From assembly GCA_031279895.1 (NCBI GenBank), contig JAITHR010000254.1:1-5195 (forward strand): a stretch of 5,195 nt of DNA. Direction: 5' to 3'. The notes beneath the pieces were generated by a model. It was not told where the DNA came from and did not search any database. It saw only the letters and a list, made by a program, of their open reading frames with translations. Below are positions 1 through 5,068 of this stretch, in pieces; position 1 is the stretch's first letter, and each line of letters opens with the position of its first letter. The translations under genes were made by a program, and so were the position numbers. The stretch comes from Spirochaetaceae bacterium. Its GTDB lineage: Bacteria; Spirochaetota; Spirochaetia; Treponematales; Breznakiellaceae.

Positions 1-121
1 TCGTAACGGCAAGGTCGCAGGCGATTTGTTTTATAAGGGCGGCCTCATCGACCTCCGCGTTTTCGATCCTTTCTATAAATCCCTGAGTACATTCCATAAG
101 GGGGTATTCTACCAAGCCCAT
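1..121 (-). CDS. N-terminal part of an unidentified protein, cut by the window edge
   Basis: An open minus-strand frame begins at an ATG at 119-121 and runs off the left edge after 40 codons. The peptide contains PLMECTQGFIERIENAEVDE followed by AALIKQIACDLAVT. It is acidic and helix-like with natural-looking codon choice, which is why I prefer it to the overlapping plus-strand frame. An in-frame TGA lies three codons before the ATG. There is no clear Shine-Dalgarno before this ATG, nor before the second ATG at 95-97, so the start is uncertain. I do not recognise the family. It points the same way as the TA pair at 300-838, separated from it by the repeat at 183-331. It could also be a gene fragment. 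Confidence 0.45.
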   Translation of the reverse strand, partial: MGLVEYPLMECTQGFIERIENAEVDEAALIKQIACDLAVT

Positions 122-182
122 CCGGTCTTTTCAACCCCGCCTTTTTCCAGAAACCCCGCACCAGTTCCCGTTTGCGGGGACG

Positions 183-331
183 GCGCCGCCTCCGACGGTT
201 CCATAAGCGTCCCGCGCCGCGGCTCAAAGCGGTCGTTGACTGCTTACAGGCGTGAGGCAGTTGGAACCGTCGGAGACGGGCCTCCGGCTGTGAGGCGCTT
301 CAAAGAGAAGCGGCTATTTTTTCCCGCACCG
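183..331. repeat. Dispersed repeat, copy 1, with a 31-bp insert
   Basis: This stretch aligns with 898-1008 over 111 columns if 38 bases are removed. The shared core begins GCGGCTCAAAGCGGTCGTTG at 219 and 934. The extra bases here are a 31-bp insert at 259-289 plus a second copy of GTGAGGC; the heptamer stands on both sides, at 252-258 and 290-296. CTCCGACGGTTCC at 190-202 is the exact inverse of GGAACCGTCGGAG at 263-275, so a large stem-loop is possible. The right end of the repeat includes the last codons of the antitoxin gene ending at 300. The left part, CCGACGG...CATAAGCGTCCCGCGCCGC, is also the start of the 105-bp tandem unit at 1501-1815. Confidence 0.8.
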
Positions 332-551
332 GTTCCCGGATAATTTCCGAGGGCGTCTTGCAGGCAGCTATCGCTCTGGTCAGCAGGTAATCCGCCGTAA
401 AGGAGTCAACCGTTATTGAGCGGGCTGATTGGGCGGCTGCATCCGCCGTGCGCCGTGCGAAAAATCCCGTGCCGTTAGGCCCGGGTTCGGGCGGGTCTTT
501 TGTCCACTTTTCATCAAGCGCGTCGTATTCTTCTTCCGTCAAATCAGTCAT
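300..551 (-). CDS. Antitoxin of a type II TA pair, ribbon-helix-helix-like
   Basis: This 83-residue protein probably neutralises the toxin encoded just upstream and represses their shared promoter. Residues 5-23 are acidic and proline-rich (TEEEYDALDE). The C-terminal half reads as strand-helix-turn-helix: SITVDS at 45-50, a helix over about 51-63, KTPSEII at 65-71, then a final helix to VREKIAAS, which fits a ribbon-helix-helix DNA-binding domain. The ATG at 549-551 follows a strong AGGAGGA (561-567, minus strand) with a 9-nt gap. The toxin stop lies 30 bp upstream, giving a toxin-then-antitoxin order. One oddity is Pro74 inside the last helix, where I would expect a helix former such as Leu. 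Its 3' end lies within the dispersed repeat. The TA role is inferred from sequence type and arrangement; I give no subfamily. Confidence 0.65.
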   Translation of the reverse strand: MTDLTEEEYDALDEKWTKDPPEPGPNGTGFFARRTADAAAQSARSITVDSFTADYLLTRAIAACKTPSEIIREPVREKIAASL

Positions 552-560
552 TTTCCATCT

Positions 561-567
561 TCCTCCT
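561..567 (-). promoter_or_regulatory. Strong ribosome binding site for the antitoxin
   Basis: AGGAGGA on the minus strand, 9 nt before the ATG at 549-551. It is the best Shine-Dalgarno in the window. It would give the antitoxin independent, efficient translation even when translation of the broken toxin upstream ends early. Confidence 0.75.
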
Positions 568-581
568 ACTCCCCCTACTCC

Positions 582-838
582 TTATGTAAGCAGATATTTA
601 TGAATACTCCGGCATTTCATCGCGTGAAACACCCGAACCGTATTGCTATCAAGAATGTTATAATAAATTTCAAGCGGATTTGCGTTCCGGTCAAATCCGA
701 TAAGCAGCCGTTTGTTTTTGGTATCTTCATCCCCTTCAAGATACCCGTCATACTTAGCCGTATCAATAGCCCACCGTATATCGGCTTCGCTTATGCCATT
801 TTGAAAGCGGATTGACAAAACTTGATAGCAACATCCAT
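582..838 (-). pseudogene. Toxin of the TA pair, probably frameshifted (BrnT/DUF4258-like)
   Basis: Two overlapping frames together give one plausible toxin. The ATG at 836-838 starts MDVAIKFCQSAFK and soon meets a stop (ATG GCA TAA, at 793-801). The next frame continues GISEADIRWAIDTAKYDGYL through LIGFDRNANPLEIYYN and VFHAMKCRSIHKYL to a stop at 582. Inserting one base near 799-800 restores a CAT codon and gives SAFKHGISEADI, a typical opening for small RelE/BrnT-type RNase toxins, for a total of 85 residues. The downstream frame alone could start at a TTG at 816-818 and give 78 residues without the first strand, but no Shine-Dalgarno supports it. A TATACT at 845-850 could be a -10 box placing the transcript start close to the ATG. 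The subfamily name is tentative, and a sequencing error could mimic the frameshift. Confidence 0.6.
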
Positions 839-897
839 GTTTCCAGTATACAATGGGTTTTCCGCAGAGTAAAACAGCCCCCGCCGCGCCCCGAACA

Positions 898-1008
898 ACG
901 CCGTCTCCGACGGCTTCATAATCGTCTTGTGGCGCGGCTCAAAGCGGTCGTTGACTGCTTACAGGCGTGAGGCGCTTCAAACGGAAGCGGCTATTTTTTC
1001 CCGCACCG
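898..1008. repeat. Dispersed repeat, copy 2, with an antitoxin tail remnant
   Basis: This is the partner of the repeat at 183-331, without the 31-bp insert; GTGAGGC occurs once, at 967-973. On the minus strand its right end reads VREKIAASV then a stop, matching the last residues of the antitoxin ending at 300 (VREKIAASL). Upstream of this tail nothing antitoxin-like remains, so a second antitoxin copy was lost or only its end was duplicated. The few bases just left of the repeat, CCGCGCCCCGAACAAC at 883-898, match the second 105-bp unit near 1630, which shows the mosaic make-up. Confidence 0.75.
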
Positions 1009-1038
1009 CGCACGGATGGGGCCGACGGGAATACGTGC

Positions 1039-1077
1039 CAAGCTATACGCTTGAGAGAAATTAAAAAACGCTATAGC
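1039..1077 (+). promoter_or_regulatory. Putative promoter and operator of the VapB-like operon
   Basis: CAAGC-TATAC-GCTTG at 1039-1053 is a perfect inverted repeat with a 5-bp centre, and GCTATAGC at 1070-1077 is an 8-bp palindrome. GCTATA occurs in both, 28 bp apart. A possible promoter is TTGAGA at 1051-1056 with TATAGC at 1072-1077; the 15-bp spacer is short. Antitoxins of this class usually bind palindromes overlapping their own promoter, so these sites are reasonable candidates for autoregulation. The assignment is by inspection only. Confidence 0.35.
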
Positions 1078-1100
1078 ATAAAAGAAGAGGATAAAATGCG

Positions 1101-1325
1101 ATGAAAAGTATAATTATTGATAGGGAAAAATTACCTGAAACCATAATTTCTTATATCCGCTCTGAAAAAATCAGGCTGGTTGAAGAAAACGGCACCATTA
1201 CCCTGTCTCCGGTTTTTGATACCTATGGGATCCTTGAAAAATCTTTCGGTATGTTCTCTGATGGTACATTGTCCAGCGAACGATTCATAAAAGAAAAAGC
1301 GCGGGAAAAAGAATTGGAAAGATGA
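1101..1325 (+). CDS. VapB-like antitoxin, first gene of a TA operon
   Basis: A 74-residue protein that would bind and inhibit the PIN-domain toxin encoded after it, and probably represses the operon. The N-terminal part (IIIDREKLPETIISYIR, then IRLVEENGTITLSPV near residues 24-40) alternates short strands and a helix, as in small AbrB/VapB-type or treponemal VapB-like antitoxins. The C-terminal third, ending in ERFIKEKAREKELER, is charged and helical, as expected for the toxin-binding tail. AGAGG at 1086-1090 stands 10 nt before the ATG. The ATG at 1096 opens only two codons and is ignored. Its stop overlaps the next start (ATGA, 1322-1325), so the two genes are translationally coupled. The frame is intact and AT-rich compared with ppk1. 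The role is inferred mainly from the PIN partner. Confidence 0.7.
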   Translation: MKSIIIDREKLPETIISYIRSEKIRLVEENGTITLSPVFDTYGILEKSFGMFSDGTLSSERFIKEKAREKELER

Positions 1326-1483
1326 ATATCTTTGTTTTAGATGCTTGCGCATTGATAGCGTATCTTGCGAAAGAAAATGGGGCGGAAAATATAATAAGGA
1401 ACGGTCAGTTAATAACTTCAGATCACCATGAATTTGAAATAATAGAAAAAAATGAAAGTGTTGGAATAAAATGGTTCCGCTGA
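1322..1483 (+). pseudogene. PIN-domain (VapC-type) toxin with a large internal deletion
   Basis: VapC toxins are PIN-domain RNases, normally about 125-140 residues. This frame has 53. It opens with MNIFVLDACALIAYLAKE, the classic first PIN strand with its metal-binding Asp (Asp7), and closes with LITSDHHEFEIIEKNESV and WFR, the typical C-terminal end with the last acidic site. About 75-85 central residues are missing, including the Glu and Asp that complete the active site (normally in the middle helix and in a motif of the type ADS/ADA). The join lies around residues 20-28, near 1380-1406, and the reading frame is preserved. The overlap with the antitoxin stop is normal. The product is almost certainly not a nuclease; it might still bind the antitoxin. 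The repeat array begins right after its stop codon. Confidence 0.75.
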
Positions 1484-1500
1484 AGCCACCCGACCGTCTC

Positions 1501-1815
1501 CGACGGCTTCATAAGCGTCCCGCGCCGCGCTCCGAACCACGACGGTCAGCAGACAGTCCGGCTTTGCCGCGGTATCAGGAAGCTTTTGGAACAGCCGGAG
1601 GCTGCCGACGGTTCCGTAAGCGTCCCGCGCCGCGCCCCGAACAACAACGGTCAGCAGACAGTCCGGCTTTGCCGCGGTATCAGGAAGCTTTTGAAACAGC
1701 CGGAGGCTGCCGACGGCTTCATAAGCGTCCCGCGCCGCGCTCCGAACCACGACGGTCAGCAGACAGTCCGGCTTTGCCGCGGTATCAGGAAGCTTTTGAA
1801 ACAGCCGGAGGCTGC
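1501..1815. repeat. Three tandem 105-bp repeat units
   Basis: Units occupy 1501-1605, 1606-1710 and 1711-1815. Units 1 and 3 differ at one position; unit 2 differs from them at several. Each unit starts CGACGG, contains CATAAGCGTCCCGCGCCGCG or a near variant, then TCAGCAGACAGTCCGGCTTT, and ends AACAGCCGGAGGCTGC, which holds the small hairpin CAGCC-GGA-GGCTG. A partial seventeen-base lead-in sits between the toxin stop at 1483 and unit 1. A stray copy of the unit's end lies at 2068-2101. Because 105 is divisible by three, several frames stay open across the array, but their predicted peptides look like by-products of the repeat rather than a protein. Confidence 0.95.
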
Positions 1816-2022
1816 GCCGGCGGGTAGTCCCTCACCGCCGACGGCATCCGGTATACCTTTTGCGGCATCCGGTATACCTTTTGGGACATCCGGTATACCT
1901 TTTACGACAAAAGGTATACCTTTCAGGACAAAAGGTATACCTTTCAGGACAAAAGGTATACCTTTCAGGACAAAAGGTATACCTTTCAGGACATCCGGCA
2001 GCCTCCGGCTGTTTCAAAAGCT
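1791..2022. repeat. 25-bp inverted repeat enclosing the 21-bp array
   Basis: The last 25 bases of the third 105-bp unit (1791-1815, starting AGCTTTTGAAACAG and ending GGAGGCTGC) recur as an exact reverse complement at 1998-2022. The 182 bp between them contain all seven 21-bp units. A third, imperfect copy in the original direction lies at 2077-2101 and can also pair with 1998-2022, offering two alternative large stem-loops in RNA or single-stranded DNA. Confidence 0.9.
1845..1991. repeat. Seven 21-bp palindrome-centred repeats
   Basis: Units begin at 1845, 1866, 1887, 1908, 1929, 1950 and 1971. Every unit carries the palindrome GGTATACC (first base at 1850 and every 21 bp to 1976). The first three share the start CATCCGGTATACCTTTT and vary in their last bases. 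The last four are identical, start with CAAAAGG and have the longer palindrome AAAGGTATACCTTT. Another CATCCGG follows the array at 1992. The period is constant with no unique spacers, so this is not CRISPR. It could be a set of protein-binding sites, a slippage-expanded element or part of a mobile repeat; the sequence alone does not decide. Confidence 0.95.
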
Positions 2023-2067
2023 ACCGAAGACGGCGGCTGTAAGTACGCAAAGACTGCTGAGAAGCGC

Positions 2068-2110
2068 GTATCAGGAAGCTTATAGAACAGCCGGAGGCTG
2101 CCGGAGGCTG
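2068..2110 (+). repeat. Partial repeat-unit end just upstream of ppk1
   Basis: GTATCAGGAAGCTT followed by GAACAGCCGGAGGCTG repeats the end of the 105-bp unit with a few changes. CCGGAGGCTG is then doubled in tandem (2091-2100 and 2101-2110). The only GGAGG before ppk1 lies in this copy, at 2103-2107, 17 nt before the ATG. That is longer than usual for a ribosome binding site, so the purine run AAAAAAGA at 2117-2124 may serve instead. Confidence 0.75.
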
Positions 2111-2124
2111 CGTAGTAAAAAAGA

Positions 2125-4251
2125 ATGGGAAAATATTTTAACCGAGATCTTTCGTGGATAGACTTTAACGAGCGGGTTCTTGAGGAGGGGCTGCGGCGGG
2201 ACCTGCCGCCTTTGGAGCGGTTCCGGTTTTTATCTATCGTATCCTCAAACTTCGACGAGTTTTTCATGGTGCGCGTGGCCGCGATAAAGCAGATTATCCG
2301 GTCCGGCGCGTCGCCGCACAAGGCTGACCCTTCGGGCCTAAGCCCGCGGCGGCAGTTTAAGAAAGGCGCGGAGAAGATACGCTCCATCTTCGAGCGCCAG
2401 TACGCCTGCCTTGAGGAAGAGGTGTTTCCGGCCCTTGCGCACGGCGGTCTTGAGCTTGTGCGTCCCGACCGCTACGCCATCGACCACATCAATTACCTTG
2501 AATCCTTTTTCGCACGGGAGATAGGTCCGGTGCTGACCCCCCTCAAGATAGAGCCGGACGAGCCGTTTCCGTCCATCGAGAGCCTCTGCCTCCATGTTAT
2601 CTTTCTCCTCGCGCCGGAAGACGAAAACGCGCCGGAGAGGATTTCCGTCGTGAAGATACCGCCGATTTTAAGCAGAATCATCTGGCTCCCCCATGAAGCC
2701 GGCGAGGACAAGGCGCAGTACGCGCTCCTTGAAGACATGGTAATGACCTGGGGCGGGCATCTCTATCCGGGGTTTCGCGTGAAGGAGCGGATGCTTTTCA
2801 AGATAAACCGGGACGCGGACTTCTCGGTGGACGAACAGCGGGACGAGGATTTTCTGGTGGCTATGGAGGAGGTGCTGGAACATCGGGGGAAGTCGATGGT
2901 GGTGCGGATGATGATCTCCCCGGGGAGCCGGTATCTGCGGGATACCCTTGCGCGCCGGCTGGAGCTTCTACCGGAGGACCTCTACGAGATAACCGGCCCC
3001 CTTAACCTGCGGAGCCTCTTGGACCTGGTTGAGACCCGGGGATTCGAGCATTTGCGGGAGCCTGTGTGGAAGATTTACAACGCCGGCGAGTTTACCGAAG
3101 AGGAGAGCCTGTGGGAAAAGATAAGCCGGAAAGACGTGATGCTCCACCTTCCCTACCAGTCGTTCGATCCGGTGCTGCGCTTCTTTCAGGCCGCGTCCCT
3201 TGACCCGCAGGTCATCTCGATAAAGACGACCCTGTACCGCACGAGCGGGAACTCGCCGATTATACGGGCCCTTGAGCAGGCGGCGCTTAACGGGAAGCAC
3301 GTAACCGCGGTGGTGGAGCTTAAGGCGCGTTTTGACGAGGAGCGGAACATCCTGTGGGCCAACCGGCTTGAGAAGGCCGGGGTCATCGTGGTGTACGGCC
3401 TTGCGCGTCTCAAGGTTCACGCGAAGGTTTCGGTGGTTATCCGGCGGGAGGACAGCCGCATGAAGCGCTACGTGCATCTTTCCACCGGCAATTACAACGA
3501 TAAGACCGCGAGGTTCTACGAGGACATAAGCATTTTTACCGCCAGGGAGGACATCGCCTTTGACGTGGGGCTTCTGTTCAACATGATAACAGGCTATTCG
3601 GTGATACAAGCCATGCGCCGGCTGGTTATCGCGCCTGTGGGTCTCAAAGCGCGGCTTCTCGAACTTATTACGCGGGAGGCGCGGCGCTCCACGCCGGAGT
3701 ACCCGGGCAAAATTATGGCAAAGATGAACGCCCTTGCGGACATTGACATCATAAACGCGCTCTACCGCGCCTCGTGCGCCGGCGTGCGGGTGCTGCTCAA
3801 CATCCGGGGCGTCTGTATGCTTGTGCCTGGCGTACCGGGGCTCTCGGAGAATATTCGGGTGGTGAGTGTTATCGACCACTACCTGGAACATTCGCGGATC
3901 GTTTCGTTTGCCAACGCCGGCGCCGAGGAGGTGTACCTCTCAAGCGCCGACTGGATGGGGCGGAACCTTGAGCGGCGGGTGGAGCTTATGTTTCCGGTGC
4001 TGCAAGAGGACATACGGAAGCGGATACACGGGATTTTGGAGGCGTATTTTCGGGACAACTGCCGGGCGCGGGACCTGGGGCCGGACGGAACGTGGAGGAT
4101 GCAGAGCCCCCGGCGCGGGGAGAAGCCGTTTCGGGTGCAGGCGCACCTCCTGGCCCATGCGCGGGATGACGCGGAGTCCTCCTGGACCGCCCGCGAAGAG
4201 TTCGTCGTGCGCCGCGCCCCCAAGCCGCCCCCGTCCCCGCCCGCGCAGTAA
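2125..4251 (+). CDS. ppk1: Polyphosphate kinase 1
   Basis: Transfers the gamma-phosphate of ATP reversibly to a growing polyphosphate chain, supporting phosphate storage and stress responses; usually cytoplasmic or membrane-associated. The 708 residues compare with 688 in E. coli. The N domain opens YFNRDLSWIDFNERVLEEG and includes SSNFDEFFMVR, with Asn42 matching the nucleotide-contacting Asn45 of E. coli. A head domain follows to about residue 310. The first phospholipase D-like C domain has Arg372 (TTLYRT), Arg402 (ELKARFDE) and the phosphorylated His432 (LKVHAK). The second has His589 (YLEHSR) and SADWMGRNLERRVELMFPV. All expected catalytic residues are present. A proline-rich tail, APKPPPSPPAQ, extends the C-terminus. 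The ATG matches the normal family start, but the Shine-Dalgarno is poor. It converges with atpB across 8 bp. Confidence 0.97.
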   Translation: MGKYFNRDLSWIDFNERVLEEGLRRDLPPLERFRFLSIVSSNFDEFFMVRVAAIKQIIRSGASPHKADPSGLSPRRQFKKGAEKIRSIFERQYACLEEEVFPALAHGGLELVRPDRYAIDHINYLESFFAREIGPVLTPLKIEPDEPFPSIESLCLHVIFLLAPEDENAPERISVVKIPPILSRIIWLPHEAGEDKAQYALLEDMVMTWGGHLYPGFRVKERMLFKINRDADFSVDEQRDEDFLVAMEEVLEHRGKSMVVRMMISPGSRYLRDTLARRLELLPEDLYEITGPLNLRSLLDLVETRGFEHLREPVWKIYNAGEFTEEESLWEKISRKDVMLHLPYQSFDPVLRFFQAASLDPQVISIKTTLYRTSGNSPIIRALEQAALNGKHVTAVVELKARFDEERNILWANRLEKAGVIVVYGLARLKVHAKVSVVIRREDSRMKRYVHLSTGNYNDKTARFYEDISIFTAREDIAFDVGLLFNMITGYSVIQAMRRLVIAPVGLKARLLELITREARRSTPEYPGKIMAKMNALADIDIINALYRASCAGVRVLLNIRGVCMLVPGVPGLSENIRVVSVIDHYLEHSRIVSFANAGAEEVYLSSADWMGRNLERRVELMFPVLQEDIRKRIHGILEAYFRDNCRARDLGPDGTWRMQSPRRGEKPFRVQAHLLAHARDDAESSWTAREEFVVRRAPKPPPSPPAQ

Positions 4252-4259
4252 GCCGGCTG

Positions 4260-5027
4260 TCAATGCCCGTCGGTTTCCACCGCTTCGGAAATGAACAGGG
4301 TGGTAAGGAAAGAAAAGACGACCGCCTGAATGAGGCCGTCGAAGAAATCGAAATACACCGACAAAGCCGCGGGGATGAGGAGCGGGACCGGAAGGGCGCT
4401 CTCGACAAGGAGCATGATGATAAAGCCGCCCAGGATATTGCCGAAAAGCCGGAGGCACAGCGAGAGGGGGCGTATGACGTATTCAAGAAGGTTAAAGGGA
4501 AGCATCATGGGCGTAGGTTTAAAGAGGTTGCGCGCCCAGCCCGCAAGCCCCCGCGCCCGCAGCCCGCCGACGAGTACCAGCATAATCGACAAAGCCGCCA
4601 GAGCCGCGGTGAGGTTTATGTCCCGCGTCGGGGGCTTCAGGGAAAACGGCGGCTCAATGCCGAAAGCCGCGATAGACAGGGGCGAAAACGCGGGTATCAT
4701 ATTGGCAAAAAGGATAAACAGAAACACCGAGCCGATATACGGGCCGTAGGTCTTGGCGCGTTTGCCGAAATACCGGTCCGAGAAAGTGTTCAAAAACGTT
4801 ACGAGCGTCTCAAGAAAGACCTGCGGGCCCCGGGGAATTGGTTTCAGCCTGCGCGTAAGGAGGAGCGAACCGCCGATTAAAATCCCCATGACCGCCCAGG
4901 AGACCACCACCGTTTCGGTTATGGCAATGCCCGCAACCTCGGCGCCGAACAGGGTAAACCGCGCCCCTTCGGGAAAGGGAATAGTAATACATACCTTAAA
5001 CTCTTCAAGGGATTCTTTAATATCCAT
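4260..5027 (-). CDS. atpB: ATP synthase F0 subunit a
   Basis: Membrane subunit that forms the two ion half-channels beside the c-ring of F-type ATP synthase. The 255 residues (E. coli 271) show about five or six hydrophobic segments, roughly 32-57, 98-118, 136-155, 180-218 and 232-250. Signature motifs are present: IEPPFSLKPPTRDINLT near 124-140, SLCLRLFGNILGG with the essential Arg193 (E. coli aArg210), and LIQAVVFSFLTTLFISEA with Gln234 (aGln252). Positions matching E. coli Glu219 and His245 are Phe202 and Asp227, an uncommon pair. I chose the ATG at 5025-5027 because GGAGG (5037-5041, minus strand) stands 9 nt before it and the protein then has a normal N-terminus. The frame remains open upstream to the window edge. 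No c-subunit gene follows; ppk1 ends 8 bp away on the other strand. Confidence 0.95.
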   Translation of the reverse strand: MDIKESLEEFKVCITIPFPEGARFTLFGAEVAGIAITETVVVSWAVMGILIGGSLLLTRRLKPIPRGPQVFLETLVTFLNTFSDRYFGKRAKTYGPYIGSVFLFILFANMIPAFSPLSIAAFGIEPPFSLKPPTRDINLTAALAALSIMLVLVGGLRARGLAGWARNLFKPTPMMLPFNLLEYVIRPLSLCLRLFGNILGGFIIMLLVESALPVPLLIPAALSVYFDFFDGLIQAVVFSFLTTLFISEAVETDGH

Positions 5028-5036
5028 AACCCTCAG

Positions 5037-5041
5037 CCTCC
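5037..5041 (-). promoter_or_regulatory. Ribosome binding site fixing the atpB start
   Basis: GGAGG on the minus strand, 9 nt before the ATG at 5025-5027, supports the 255-residue product over a start at 5177. It sits in CCGGAGGCTGAGG, whose first ten bases equal the core of the dispersed repeat ending found upstream of ppk1. Confidence 0.6.
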
Positions 5042-5068
5042 GGTGGTCTCTGCGCCTGCGTAAGATAC

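Noticed and set aside
26..343. Plus-strand frame of 105 codons at the left end
   Set aside because: It runs through the dispersed repeat and has no Shine-Dalgarno; the opposing minus-strand frame at 1-121 looks far more protein-like.
429..815. Plus-strand frame of 128 codons opposite the first TA pair
   Set aside because: It is the complement of the antitoxin and toxin frames, whose motifs and ribosome binding site are convincing.
1801..1815. Rho-independent terminator at CAGCC-GGA-GGCTG
   Set aside because: The hairpin is short and is not followed by a run of T on either strand; it recurs as a repeat module.
1845..1991. CRISPR array
   Set aside because: The units are only 21 bp with no unique spacers between them and no cas gene in the window.
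1586..2161. Plus-strand frame of 191 codons across both repeat arrays, overlapping the ppk1 start
   Set aside because: It starts at a TTG inside a repeat unit with no ribosome binding site, and stays open only because both periods are divisible by three.
2968..3891. Minus-strand frame of 307 codons inside ppk1
   Set aside because: It is antisense to the conserved catalytic part of ppk1, is rich in His, Arg and Pro, and shows no recognisable motif; typical shadow in GC-rich coding DNA.
4263..4880. Plus-strand frame of 205 codons opposite atpB
   Set aside because: Highly charged complement of atpB, whose membrane segments and signature motifs are clear.
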